The notes under the pieces are model-generated. The model was given only the letters and a program-made list of their open reading frames with translations. It was not told where the DNA came from and searched no databases. From contig NZ_CP013854.1 in the NCBI RefSeq assembly GCF_001698125.1, positions 1 through 64,000 on the forward strand: a stretch of 64,000 nt of DNA, read 5' to 3'. Every line of letters begins with the position of its first letter. The stretch's first letter is position 1. Of the stretch, positions 1 to 8,456 are shown in pieces. The stretch comes from Pseudonocardia sp. HH130630-07. Its GTDB lineage: Bacteria > Actinomycetota > Actinomycetes > Mycobacteriales > Pseudonocardiaceae. A program made the translations under genes and the position numbers.

Positions 1-177
1 GTCGGCCGGGGCGAAGCGCACCGCGTCGCCGAGCTTGTCCGCGACGGCCTCGCCCTGCGACGACGGAAGGTCGATGACGACGACCTTCGCCCCCAGTTCC
101 ACGAACCGTTCCGTGGTGGCCAGGCCGAGGCCGGAGGCCCCGCCGGTGACGACGGCGACGGCGCCGTTGATGTCCAT
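1..177 (-). CDS. Short-chain dehydrogenase/reductase, N-terminal part (runs off the window)
   Basis: Only the first 59 codons are present, read on the minus strand from an ATG at 177. The N-terminus carries the classical SDR nucleotide-binding motif TGGASGLG at about residues 11-18, followed by a beta strand ending in VVVIDLP. The acidic residue there suggests NAD(H) preference. The opening resembles type-2 3-hydroxyacyl-CoA dehydrogenases (17-beta-HSD10-like), but the catalytic Tyr/Lys region lies outside the window, so the substrate cannot be named. A perfect 18-bp palindrome about 80 bases upstream is a likely operator. Confidence 0.8.
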   Translation of the reverse strand, partial: MDINGAVAVVTGGASGLGLATTERFVELGAKVVVIDLPSSQGEAVADKLGDAVRFAPAD

Positions 178-255
178 GTCCGTACCGGTCCTTCCCTCGG
201 GCGTACCCGCGGAGAGGACCGCGGCACCGCCGGCTCGGGATCGACCGTAACAGAA

Positions 256-273
256 ACAGTCAGCGCTGACTGT
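256..273. promoter_or_regulatory. 18-bp perfect palindrome, probable operator of the SDR gene
   Basis: ACAGTCAGCGCTGACTGT is a perfect palindrome with 9-bp arms and no spacer. It lies 79 bases upstream of the SDR start, next to a possible -10 (TACGGT on the minus strand, 244-249). Its size and symmetry suit a TetR-family repressor, which is common for acyl-CoA metabolism genes in actinomycetes. No regulator gene is visible on this side of the window edge. Confidence 0.45.
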
Positions 274-491
274 GGCTCGTGGTCACATCCCGCCACGGGC
301 CCGTCGCGCGCCGATGCCCGCGCACCTCGGGCGCCGGGCCGATCTCCGGATCCGGCGCGGCCCGTCGCGCCGAGATGCAGCTCAGCGGGCCGGACACCGC
401 CCCCGGGACCCGCTGACGTGCATATCGGCACCGGAGAACCCGCCGCACTCCCCGGGTGCTGCCACCGTCCTTCGCGCCCCGCGCACACGAA
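274..491. other. Non-coding stretch, no convincing feature
   Basis: Together with the upstream flank this makes about 310 bases without a gene. Several short GC-rich ORFs cross it, but they lack ribosome-binding sites and family resemblance. Nothing beyond the palindrome and the terminator at its ends was recognised. Confidence 0.4.
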
Positions 492-528
492 CGGCGTGCC
501 GCACCCCGCTCAGGGATGCGGCACGCCG
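492..528 (-). terminator. Hairpin terminator after the DAACS symporter gene
   Basis: A 12-bp perfect stem (CGGCGTGCCGCA with its complement at 517-528) plus an inner CCC/GGG pairing closes a 5-base loop. It starts 13 bases past the stop codon of the minus-strand symporter. There is no U-tract, as is usual for high-GC actinomycete terminators. Confidence 0.65.
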
Positions 529-541
529 GGCGGGACGAGGG

Positions 542-1921
542 TCAGGACGACGTGCTGGCCGCACCCTCCGGGCGGGCCGGACCGGCGTCGGCGCGGACCT
601 CGGGCTCCGCGGCGTCCTGCCGGGGGCCGGTGTCGCCGGCACCGTCGTCGCCGCGGCCCAGGATCCCCTCTTGGCCCGCGACCAGGGTCGGGACCGTGAT
701 CTGCCCCGCCACGTTGGTGGCGGTGCGCATCATGTCGAGGATCGGGTCGATACCGATGACCACCGCGATCCCGGCGGCGATGACCTCCGGGGGCAGTCCG
801 ACGGCGGCGAGGGTCAGCGTCAGCATGGTGAACCAGCCGGTGGTCCCGGCGGTGGCCAGCGCACCGAACACCGCCACGGCGATGATCGCGACGTACTGCC
901 ACACCGACAGGCCGACGCCGGAGATGTTCGCGATGAAGATCGTCGCCAGCGCCGGGTAGACCGCGGCGCAGCCGTCCATCTTCGTCGTCGTGGCCAGCGG
1001 GACGGCGAACCCGGCGTAGTTGCGGTCGACGCCCAGGTCGATCGCGGCCTGCCGGGACAGCGGCAGCGACGCGCCGGAGGACCGGGAGACGAACGCGAAC
1101 TGCAGCACCGGCCAGGTCACCGAGAAGAACCGGCGCGGGCCGATCCCGGCCACGAACTTCAGCAGCAGCGGGTAGACCCCGAACAGCACGATCGCGCAGC
1201 CCAGGTAGACGGTGACGATCAGGCCGAGCAGCGAGCCGACGAAGTCGCTGCCGTAGGTGGCGAAGGCGTTGCCGATCAGGCCGAGCACACCGATCGGGGC
1301 GAGCACGATGATCCACCGGATGATGGTGAGCACGATCTCGAACGCGGACCGGGAGAACGCGACGAAGGGATCGGCCTTCTCCCCCAGCGCGTAGGCCGCG
1401 GCTCCGACGAGCAGCGCGGCGACCACGACCTGCAGCACGTTGTCCTCGGCGAACGCGGCGAGCGGGTTCGCCGGGAGCGCGTCGGAGAGCAGCGCCTGCC
1501 AGGAGCCGACGGTCCGCTGCCCGACCTCCTCGACGGCGGCCGGATCGGCGGCGAGCGAGATGCCCTGCCCCGGACGGCCGATCAGCCCGATCGCGATCCC
1601 GATGAGGACGGCGATCAGCGACGTCCCGGCGAACCACGCGACGGTGCGGCCGCCGAGCCGGGCCGCGGCCCGGCCGCCGCCGAGGTCGCGCAGGCTGACG
1701 ATGCCGACGACGATCGCCAGGAAGACCAGCGGGGCGACGGTGAACTGCAGCAGCCCGGTGAACAGGCCGCCGATGGTGTCGAGCGTGGTCGCGAGCCAGT
1801 CGACGCCGCCGATCCGGGCGAGCAGCCCGAGCAGCGCACCGAGGACGAGCCCGGCGAGGGTGAGGACGGCGAACACGCGCGGCGTGCGCCAGGCGCGGGC
1901 CGCGCGGACGACGAGTGACAC
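542..1921 (-). CDS. Dicarboxylate/amino acid:cation symporter (DAACS family)
   Basis: The 459-residue protein has the length and about eight hydrophobic segments of the GltP/DctA (DAACS) family, which imports C4-dicarboxylates or acidic amino acids with Na+ or H+. Family signatures are visible: RSSGASLPLS, matching the serine-rich re-entrant loop, then a KMDGCAAVYPA segment in the place of the usual NMDGTA, and DPILDMMRTATN, which holds the substrate-binding Asp/Arg/Thr/Asn residues of the last helix. The start is GTG at 1921. Transcription appears monocistronic, ending at the hairpin just downstream. Substrate choice between glutamate and dicarboxylates cannot be decided from these motifs. 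Confidence 0.88.
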   Translation of the reverse strand: MSLVVRAARAWRTPRVFAVLTLAGLVLGALLGLLARIGGVDWLATTLDTIGGLFTGLLQFTVAPLVFLAIVVGIVSLRDLGGGRAAARLGGRTVAWFAGTSLIAVLIGIAIGLIGRPGQGISLAADPAAVEEVGQRTVGSWQALLSDALPANPLAAFAEDNVLQVVVAALLVGAAAYALGEKADPFVAFSRSAFEIVLTIIRWIIVLAPIGVLGLIGNAFATYGSDFVGSLLGLIVTVYLGCAIVLFGVYPLLLKFVAGIGPRRFFSVTWPVLQFAFVSRSSGASLPLSRQAAIDLGVDRNYAGFAVPLATTTKMDGCAAVYPALATIFIANISGVGLSVWQYVAIIAVAVFGALATAGTTGWFTMLTLTLAAVGLPPEVIAAGIAVVIGIDPILDMMRTATNVAGQITVPTLVAGQEGILGRGDDGAGDTGPRQDAAEPEVRADAGPARPEGAASTSS

Positions 1922-2231
1922 GGGGAGAACCCTTCGGGGTGACGAGGTGGGGGTCGGGCGGGGCGTTCGGTCAGGCCGGACAGCCCGACGCGACGCGCCG
2001 GCACAGGTCGATGACCCGCCGACTCACCAGCACCACGGTCCCGTGTCGCACGCGACCGTCAACGCCCGCGACGTCAGGATCCTTCCCGCCACGATCGGCG
2101 AGGATCATGACACGGATCACACAGGCCGTTCACCCGCCCGTACGGGCCGATTCGGCGCGTTCCGCTCCGCCCGCGGACCGGATCGCGCATGATGGTCGAT
2201 CTGCCCGATCCTTACCCCCGAGGAGATCGTC
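1922..2231. other. Divergent promoter region between symporter and phosphatase
   Basis: About 310 bases separate two divergently transcribed genes, so both promoters must lie here. A short palindrome CCCGTACGGG sits near 2137-2146. No clear -10/-35 pair, Pho box or riboswitch was recognised. Confidence 0.35.
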
Positions 2232-3674
2232 GTGCACCCCGTGACCCGGCGCGCCGCGCTGACCCTGGCCGGCGCCGGTGCGCTCACCGCGCTGGTGCCG
2301 GGCACCGCGTCGGCCGCCCGGCCCTCGGCCGACCGGTTCGGCGACCCGTTCGGGCTCGGCGTGGCCTCCGGCGACCCCGGACCGGACGGCGTGGTGCTGT
2401 GGACCCGGCTCGCCCCCGAGCCCGGCGACCCCGACGGCGGGATGCCGCCGCGCCAGGTGGACGTCGGCTGGGAGGTCGCCGACGACGAGCGGTTCACCCG
2501 GGTGGTGCAGAACGGCACCGCGCTCGCCGACCCCCGCGACGCGCACAGCGTGCACGTCGAGCTGACCGGGCTGGCCCCCGGCCGGGAGTACTTCTACCGC
2601 TTCCGGGCGGGCGGCCACATCTCCCCGGTGGCCCGTACCCGCACCGCACCGGCCGCCGGGGCCGCGGTGTCCGCGCTGACGATCGGGGTCGCGTCCTGCG
2701 CCAACTTCGGCAGCGGCTACTTCAACGCCTACCGCGGGCTCGCGGCCGACGAGCCGGAGCTGGTGCTGCACCTCGGCGACTACTTCTACGAGAACGAGGG
2801 CTCCGGTGTCCGGGACCCCGGCGGGTCCGAGCCGAAGGATCTCGACGGGTACCGCATCCGGCACGCCCACCAGCGCACCGACCCGGACCTGCAGGCCGCG
2901 CACGCGGTCGCACCGTGGGTGGTCGTGTGGGACGACCACGAGCTGGTGAACGACTGGGCGGGCGGCGACGGCGAGGTGTCGGCGTCCCGGCGGAAGGCGG
3001 CGTTCCGCGCCTACTGGGAGCACATGCCGCTGCGCAGGCGCTCGATCCCCCGCGGGACCGAGCTGCAGCTCTACCGCCGGATCGGCTGGGGCTCGCTGGC
3101 GACCTTCCACATGCTCGACACCCGCCAGTACCGCACCAGCGGCGGGTCGATCACCGGCGACCGGCAGGAGGACTGGCTGATCGACGGCTTCCGGGACTCC
3201 CGCGCCGGCTGGGACGTCCTGGGCCAGCAGGTCTTCTTCGCCCCCCGCTCCGGCGGCGGCAAGAGCCAGTCCTGGGACGACCATCCCGAGTCCCGGGAAC
3301 GGGTGATGCAGGGCTGGGTGGACGCCGGCGTGCGCAACGCCGTCGTCCTCACCGGGGACGAGCACGTCCACCACGCCAACGACCTGCCGCTCGACCCGGA
3401 CGACCCGACCGGGGACATCGTGGGCACCGAGCTGGTCACGACGTCGGTCACCTCCGGTGGCGACGGCGAGGACGACTCCGGCGACGGCGGCGACGAGAAC
3501 CCGCACATCCGGTTCCGCGCCGACCGCCGCGGCTACCTCCTGGCGACCTTCACCCCCGCCGAGCTGCGGGCGGACTTCCGGACCGTGGACACGGTGAAGT
3601 CCGAGGACTCCGGCGTGTCGACGGCCGGGTCGTTCGCCGTCGCCGACCGCGAGCCCGGGCTGCAGGAGATCTGA
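2232..3674 (+). CDS. phoD: Tat-exported alkaline phosphatase D (PhoD) family metallophosphoesterase
   Basis: The 480-residue protein begins with a twin-arginine signal (TRRAALTLAGAG, residues 5-16, with a probable cleavage after ASA near residue 28), so it should be folded in the cytoplasm and exported. The PhoD fold follows: the N-terminal Fn3-like domain, then metal-binding motifs GVASCANF, LGDYFYEN, WDDHELVNDW and LTGDEHVHHAND. PhoD enzymes hydrolyse phosphomono- and diesters using Ca/Fe at the cell surface. The start is GTG with GAGGAG 7-8 bases upstream. An Asp/Glu-rich loop (GDGEDDSGDGGDE) near residue 415 is an extra insertion. The gene stands alone, with hrpB 27 bases downstream under its own promoter. 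Confidence 0.92.
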   Translation: MHPVTRRAALTLAGAGALTALVPGTASAARPSADRFGDPFGLGVASGDPGPDGVVLWTRLAPEPGDPDGGMPPRQVDVGWEVADDERFTRVVQNGTALADPRDAHSVHVELTGLAPGREYFYRFRAGGHISPVARTRTAPAAGAAVSALTIGVASCANFGSGYFNAYRGLAADEPELVLHLGDYFYENEGSGVRDPGGSEPKDLDGYRIRHAHQRTDPDLQAAHAVAPWVVVWDDHELVNDWAGGDGEVSASRRKAAFRAYWEHMPLRRRSIPRGTELQLYRRIGWGSLATFHMLDTRQYRTSGGSITGDRQEDWLIDGFRDSRAGWDVLGQQVFFAPRSGGGKSQSWDDHPESRERVMQGWVDAGVRNAVVLTGDEHVHHANDLPLDPDDPTGDIVGTELVTTSVTSGGDGEDDSGDGGDENPHIRFRADRRGYLLATFTPAELRADFRTVDTVKSEDSGVSTAGSFAVADREPGLQEI

Positions 3675-3688
3675 GCCGGCCCGGCGGC

Positions 3689-3694
3689 GATACT
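3689..3694 (+). promoter_or_regulatory. -10 box for leaderless hrpB transcript
   Basis: GATACT lies 7 bases before the hrpB ATG, so transcription would start at or next to the start codon. No Shine-Dalgarno sequence is present. Confidence 0.45.
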
Positions 3695-3701
3695 GGGCGC
3701 G

Positions 3702-6221
3702 ATGCCCCCGCCGCTGCCCGACCTGCCCGTCGTCGCCGTGCTCGACGAGGTGCGGGCCGCGCTCGACGCGCACGGCTCCGGTGTGCTCGTCGCGCCACCG
3801 GGGACCGGTAAGACGACGCTCGTCCCGCTCGCGCTGGCCGGGCTCCTCGACGGCGGGGCGGAGCCGCGCCGGGTGGTCGGGGCGGAGCCGCGCGGGGTGA
3901 TCGTGGCGGAGCCGCGCCGGGTCGCCGCGCGTGCGGCGGCCGCCCGGATGTCGGCGCTGCTGGGCACCGAGGTCGGCGGGCCGGTCGGGTACCGGGTCCG
4001 TGGGGACGCCCGGACCGGGCCGGACACCCGGGTCGAGGTCGTGACGTCCGGGCTGCTGCTGCGCCGGCTCGCCTCGGACCCGGAGCTGGCCGGGGTCGGC
4101 ACCGTCGTGCTGGACGAGGTGCACGAACGCCACCTCGACGCCGACCTGCTGCTCACCCTGCTGCTCGACGCCCGCGACGGTCTCCGCCCGGACCTGCGGC
4201 TGCTGGCGACCTCGGCGACGCTCGACGCCGACCGCCCGGCCGCGTTGCTCGGCGGGGACGCGGCTCCGGCACCGGTGCTGCGGGTCGCGGCCCGGACCTT
4301 CGACGTCGGCGTCACCCACGTGCCGCCGGTCCGTGGCGAGCGGATCGAGGGCACGGTCGTCCGGGCGGTGCGGCGGGCGCTGGACCACGGGTCGGTGCTG
4401 GCGTTCCTGCCCGGGGTGGCCGAGATCGAGCGGGTCGCGACGGCACTGCGGGCCGAACCGGCTCTCGGCGCCGACGTCGTCACGCTGCACGGGCGGCTGT
4501 CCGCGGCCGAGCAGGACGCGGCCCTGCGCGCCGGGTCCCGGGACCGCGTCGTGCTGGCGACGGCGGTCGCGGAGTCCAGCCTGACCGTGCCGGGGGTGCG
4601 GGCGGTGGTGGACTCCGGGCTGGCCAGGGCCCCGCGGACGGACCACCGGAGGGGGCTGGCCGGTCTCGTCACCCGGCGGGTGTCGCGCGCCGTCGCCGTC
4701 CAGCGGGCCGGCCGGGCGGGCCGGGAGGGCCCCGGGCACGCCTACCGCTGCTGGCCCGAGGGCGAGGTGCTCGCCGACGCACCGGACCCGGAGATCCGCA
4801 CGGCCGACCTGACCGCGCTGGCGCTGGACCTCGCCGCGTGGGGCACCCCGGACGGCGCCGGGCTGCGCTGGTGGGACGCTCCCCCACCGGGCCCGCTGGC
4901 CGCCGGGCGGGACGTGCTGACCGCACTCGGGGCACTGGACGGGGCCGGTGCGGTCACCGGCCGCGGGCGGCGGATGTCCGGGATCGGCCTGCACCCGCGG
5001 CTGGCACGGGCGTTGCTGGACGGCACCGCCGCCGGTCTCGACCCGCGGGAGGTGGCCGGGATCGTCGCCGTCCTGGACGACGACGGGCTCGCCGGCCCGG
5101 AGCCCGACCTCGGCGCCGCGCTGGCCCGGCTGCGGTCCGGTGCCGCCCCGGCCGCGCGGCGCTGGCGGGCCGGGCGGGACCGGGTGGCCGGTGCGCTGCG
5201 CCGCTCCGGCGGGACGGGTCCCCGTGGCCGCGCGGCTCCGGACGATCCGGTCGCGCTGGTCACCGGGCTGGCCCATCCGGAACGCCTGGCCCGCCGCCGG
5301 GAACCGGGATCGGGGGTGTACCTGATGGCCGGGGGCACCGCCGCCGAGGTGCCGGCCGGTCCGCTGCGCGACGCGGAGTGGCTCGCCGTCGCCGTCGCGG
5401 ACCGGCGTCCCGGCCAGGTGCACGGGCGGGTGCGGCTGGCCGCCGTGGCGTCCCGGGAGACCGCGGAACGGGCCGGCGCGGCGCTGGCCGGCGAGCGGGC
5501 CGAGGTGGTGTGGGAGTCCGGCGACGTGCGGGCCCGGACGGTCCGCACGCTCGGGGCGATCGTGCTGGAGCAGCGCCCCGACCCGGAGCCGGAGCCGGGC
5601 GCGGTGCGCGCGGCCCTCGTCGCCGGGCTCCGCGCGGAGGGCACCGCGCTGCTGCGGTGGACCCCGGGGGCCCGGTCGCTCGCCGAGCGGCTCGGTTTCC
5701 TGCACCGCGCGCTCGGTGACCCGTGGCCGGGCGTCGGGGAGGCCGCGTTGCTCGACTCCGCCGCGGATCCGGCGGGCTGGCTGGCCGGGCCGCTGGCGAC
5801 CGCCCGGCGCCGGGGGGACCTGGCCCGGGTCGACGTCGCCGCGGCGCTGCGGGCCTTCGTGGCGGGCCGGGTCGGGACCGCGGTCGGGCGGCTCGACGAG
5901 CTCGCACCCGAGCGGATGGCGGTGCCGTCCGGGTCCCGGATCGCGCTGGACTACTCGGGCGCGGCGCCCGCGCTGCCGGTGCGGGTGCAGGAGGTGTTCG
6001 GCTGGACCGGCTCGCCCACCGTGGCCGGCGGGCGGGTGCCCGTCGTGCTGCACCTGCTCTCCCCGGCCGGGCGGCCGACGGCGGTGACGGCGGACCTGGC
6101 GTCGTTCTGGGCGACCGGGTATCCGCAGGTCCGCGCCGAGCTGCGCGGCCGGTACCCGAAGCACGCCTGGCCCCAGGATCCGCTGTCGGCGACACCGGCC
6201 CGCGGCACCGGCCGTCGCTGA
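3702..6221 (+). CDS. hrpB: ATP-dependent RNA helicase HrpB
   Basis: The 839-residue protein matches HrpB, a DEAH-type superfamily 2 helicase. Walker A APPGTGKTT is at residues 31-39, the DEVH box at 138-141, then SATLD, the HA2-like region and the C-terminal HrpB domain with the typical ending that names a ..WPQDPLSATP stretch. HrpB is widespread in bacteria but its physiological RNA substrate is poorly known. The start is an ATG preceded by a -10 box and no ribosome-binding site, suggesting a leaderless mRNA. Residues 51-77 contain a threefold repeat of the motif Ia sequence (AEPRRV, AEPRGV, AEPRRV) from a 24-bp tandem duplication, which lengthens this region by about 16 residues. Confidence 0.93.
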   Translation: MPPPLPDLPVVAVLDEVRAALDAHGSGVLVAPPGTGKTTLVPLALAGLLDGGAEPRRVVGAEPRGVIVAEPRRVAARAAAARMSALLGTEVGGPVGYRVRGDARTGPDTRVEVVTSGLLLRRLASDPELAGVGTVVLDEVHERHLDADLLLTLLLDARDGLRPDLRLLATSATLDADRPAALLGGDAAPAPVLRVAARTFDVGVTHVPPVRGERIEGTVVRAVRRALDHGSVLAFLPGVAEIERVATALRAEPALGADVVTLHGRLSAAEQDAALRAGSRDRVVLATAVAESSLTVPGVRAVVDSGLARAPRTDHRRGLAGLVTRRVSRAVAVQRAGRAGREGPGHAYRCWPEGEVLADAPDPEIRTADLTALALDLAAWGTPDGAGLRWWDAPPPGPLAAGRDVLTALGALDGAGAVTGRGRRMSGIGLHPRLARALLDGTAAGLDPREVAGIVAVLDDDGLAGPEPDLGAALARLRSGAAPAARRWRAGRDRVAGALRRSGGTGPRGRAAPDDPVALVTGLAHPERLARRREPGSGVYLMAGGTAAEVPAGPLRDAEWLAVAVADRRPGQVHGRVRLAAVASRETAERAGAALAGERAEVVWESGDVRARTVRTLGAIVLEQRPDPEPEPGAVRAALVAGLRAEGTALLRWTPGARSLAERLGFLHRALGDPWPGVGEAALLDSAADPAGWLAGPLATARRRGDLARVDVAAALRAFVAGRVGTAVGRLDELAPERMAVPSGSRIALDYSGAAPALPVRVQEVFGWTGSPTVAGGRVPVVLHLLSPAGRPTAVTADLASFWATGYPQVRAELRGRYPKHAWPQDPLSATPARGTGRR
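3858..3926 (+). repeat. 24-bp tandem repeat, three copies, inside hrpB motif Ia
   Basis: Copies begin at 3858, 3882 and 3906 with GCGGAGCCGCGC. They keep the reading frame and triplicate helicase motif Ia. The third copy is the one continuous with the conserved VAEPRRVAAR context, so the first two look like the added units. Confidence 0.85.
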
Positions 6222-6233
6222 GGGCCCGGCGGG

Positions 6234-6941
6234 TCAGCCCGTCAGGTCGGCGAAGACCACGACGTTGTCGGTGTAGCGCTCCGCCGAGCGGTCGAAGACG
6301 CCGCCGCAGGTGATCAGCCGCAGCCCGGCGTGGCCCAGGTCGCCGTAGACCTCGGCGGTGGGGAACGCGTCCTTGCGGTACTGCCCGACCCGGCGGACCG
6401 TGAAGGTCACGGTGCTGCCGTCGGCCCGGTCGATGCCGATCAGGTCCCCGGCCCGCAGGGTGTGCAGGTCGGCGAAGGCACCGGGCAGCCCCTTCCAGTC
6501 GACGTGCGCCGCCAGCACCGCCGGGCCGCGCTCGCCGGGTGTGGGTGCGCCGGTGTACCAGCCGACCGTCCCGGCCGCGGCCGGGACCTCCAGCGACCCG
6601 TCGGGCAGCAGGCCGAGCGGGACCGGTGCGGTGTCCAGACCGAGACGCCCGACCCGCAGCCGGACCGGCTCGGACGCCGTCCGCGGCGCGCCCGCCGAGG
6701 GGACCAGGCCGGTGCTCGCGGCGATCCGCGGAGCCGCCGGGGTGCCGGGTTCGGCCGCCGACGGCTCCGGGGCCCCGGCGGGGTCGGCGACGAGCACCGT
6801 CACCACGCCGAGCGTGACGACGACGGCCGCGAGCCGGGTCGTCGTGCGGCGCCGCCGCCCCCGGGGCGGACGCATCGGGATCCGGGTCCGGCCCGCCGCG
6901 GGCCCCGGGGGCGGACGGCCCGCGGCGGACCGGTCGGTCAC
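6234..6941 (-). CDS. Class F sortase
   Basis: The 235-residue protein has a basic N-terminus (RRRRTTTR), one membrane segment at about 37-52 and a Pro/Ala-rich stalk. The sortase beta-barrel follows with catalytic His146 (AAHVDW), Cys212 in LRLITCGG and Arg222 shortly after. This arrangement fits class F sortases of actinomycetes, transpeptidases or proteases acting at the outer membrane face. It lies 4 bases downstream of an excalibur-domain gene that has a hydrophobic C-terminal segment, so the two are probably co-transcribed. No LPxTG-type substrate gene was recognised nearby. The gene converges on hrpB with 12 bases between the stops. Confidence 0.9.
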   Translation of the reverse strand: MTDRSAAGRPPPGPAAGRTRIPMRPPRGRRRRTTTRLAAVVVTLGVVTVLVADPAGAPEPSAAEPGTPAAPRIAASTGLVPSAGAPRTASEPVRLRVGRLGLDTAPVPLGLLPDGSLEVPAAAGTVGWYTGAPTPGERGPAVLAAHVDWKGLPGAFADLHTLRAGDLIGIDRADGSTVTFTVRRVGQYRKDAFPTAEVYGDLGHAGLRLITCGGVFDRSAERYTDNVVVFADLTG

Positions 6942-6945
6942 CGGC

Positions 6946-7308
6946 TCAGCCCCGCCGGACGGCGACCCGGCGCACCGCGACCGCGCCGATGCCGCCCGCG
7001 GCGACGGCGCCGAGCGCGGCCGGCAGGAACGCGACGGGCCCGCCGCCGGCCTCCACCCCGCCCACCGGCGTCGCGGTCACCTGGGACGGGCTCCCGGCGC
7101 CGGCCGGGCCGTAGTCGTGGCTCTCGCAGGCCACGCCGTCGTCGTTCGCGTCGAGCCGCTCCGGGTCACCGGGCTGCAGCGCGGCCTGTGCCTCGGCCTG
7201 GCTGTCGAAATCGGCGCAGTCGCGGTCCTGGGCCAGCGCGGCACCGGCCAGCGGGACGGTCGCGGCGGCCGCGAGCAGCACGGCGGCGGGGAGGGTGGAC
7301 AGGCGCAT
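6946..7308 (-). CDS. Secreted excalibur calcium-binding domain protein
   Basis: The 120-residue protein starts with a signal peptide (LPAAVLLAAAATVPLAGAALA, about residues 5-26). A complete excalibur motif follows, with the conserved pair of Cys (DRDCADF and ANDDGVACE) and the DxNxDG-like calcium loop. A linker and a hydrophobic segment with a basic tail (VRRVAVRRG) end it, which looks like a C-terminal membrane anchor or sorting-type tail without an LPxTG. It is the first gene of a two-gene unit with the sortase. Its role is probably extracellular or wall-associated; the exact function is unknown. Confidence 0.82.
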   Translation of the reverse strand: MRLSTLPAAVLLAAAATVPLAGAALAQDRDCADFDSQAEAQAALQPGDPERLDANDDGVACESHDYGPAGAGSPSQVTATPVGGVEAGGGPVAFLPAALGAVAAGGIGAVAVRRVAVRRG

Positions 7309-7442
7309 CGGGGGGTCCTCTCGGGGACGAAGGCGGGGAGCCTGCCCACTACAGCGATCCTGGTGTGTGACTCGTTACACCCGATCGTGAACGGACGGTC
7401 ACGTGCTTGAACCGCCCGGTACGGACGCACCAGGGTGTCGGG

Positions 7443-8435
7443 GTGACCCCGGACCCGATCGACCTCCCCACCCCGGACGACGTGGCGGCCGCCGCCGCCG
7501 CCGTCCTGGACGGCACCGCGCACCGCACCCCGGTCCTGACCTCGCGGCTCACCGACGCCGAGCTCGGCGCCCGGGTACTGGTGAAGGCGGAGAACCTGCA
7601 GCGCACCGGCAGCTTCAAGTTCCGCGGCGCGTTCCACACGCTGTCCCGGCTGGGCCCGCGGGAGCGGCGGGCGGGCGTCGTGGCGTTCTCCTCGGGCAAC
7701 CACGCCCAGGCGGTCGCGCTGGCCGCGCAGCTGCTCGACGTCCCGGCGACGATCGTCATGCCGACCGACGCGCCGGCGTCGAAGCGGGCCGCGACCCGCG
7801 GGTACGGCGCGGAGGTCGTCGACTACGACCGCTACACCGAGGACCGGAGGGCCATCGCCACCGGACTCGCCGAGCGGCGCGGGCTGACCCTCGTGCCGCC
7901 GTACGACCACCCGCACGTCATCGCCGGGCAGGGCACCGCCGTGCACGAGCTGCTCGGCGACCACGGCCCGCTGGACGTGCTGTTCGTGTGCCTCGGCGGG
8001 GGCGGCCTACTGTCCGGGTCGCTGCTCGCGGTGCAGGGGCTGTCCCCCGGTACCGCGGTGTACGGCGTCGAGCCCGAGGCGGGGGACGACGGCCGGCGGT
8101 CGCTGCGGGCCGGCCGGATCGTGACGATCGACCAGCCCCGCACGATCGCCGACGGCGCCGCGACCACCGCGCTCGGCGACCGCACGTTCCCGATCGTCGC
8201 CCGGCACGTCACCGACGTCGTCACGGTGCCGGACTCCGCACTCGTCGAGACGATGGCGGAGTTCGCCTCCCGGTACAAGGTGCTGGTCGAGCCGACCGGG
8301 GCGCTGGCGATGGCCGGGCTGCGGGCCGCCGTCGCCGCGGACCCGCAGCGGTTCGCCGGTGCCCGGATCGGCGTCACGATCTCCGGCGGCAACGTGGACC
8401 TGGACCGGTTCGCGGCCCTGGTCGCCGCCCACTGA
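7443..8435 (+). CDS. PLP-dependent serine/threonine dehydratase
   Basis: The 330-residue protein is a fold-type II PLP enzyme. Lys59 in the SFKFRGAF motif forms the Schiff base, SSGNHAQAVA binds substrate, and the glycine loop GGGGLLSGS holds the PLP phosphate. Length and the absence of a C-terminal ACT domain match catabolic or biodegradative L-threonine/serine dehydratases, which convert threonine to 2-oxobutyrate and ammonia. GTG at 7443 was chosen because the family N-terminus starts there; an in-frame TTG at 7407 would add twelve unconserved residues. The gene converges on the MFS gene, with 21 bases between stops. Confidence 0.88.
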   Translation: MTPDPIDLPTPDDVAAAAAAVLDGTAHRTPVLTSRLTDAELGARVLVKAENLQRTGSFKFRGAFHTLSRLGPRERRAGVVAFSSGNHAQAVALAAQLLDVPATIVMPTDAPASKRAATRGYGAEVVDYDRYTEDRRAIATGLAERRGLTLVPPYDHPHVIAGQGTAVHELLGDHGPLDVLFVCLGGGGLLSGSLLAVQGLSPGTAVYGVEPEAGDDGRRSLRAGRIVTIDQPRTIADGAATTALGDRTFPIVARHVTDVVTVPDSALVETMAEFASRYKVLVEPTGALAMAGLRAAVAADPQRFAGARIGVTISGGNVDLDRFAALVAAH

Positions 8436-8456
8436 GGCATCCGGTCAGCGGCCCGC

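Noticed and set aside
2130..6164. A 1344-codon open frame on the minus strand
   Set aside because: It runs antisense to phoD and hrpB, which have full motif sets. High GC content keeps antisense frames open; the protein has no family pattern and low-complexity composition.
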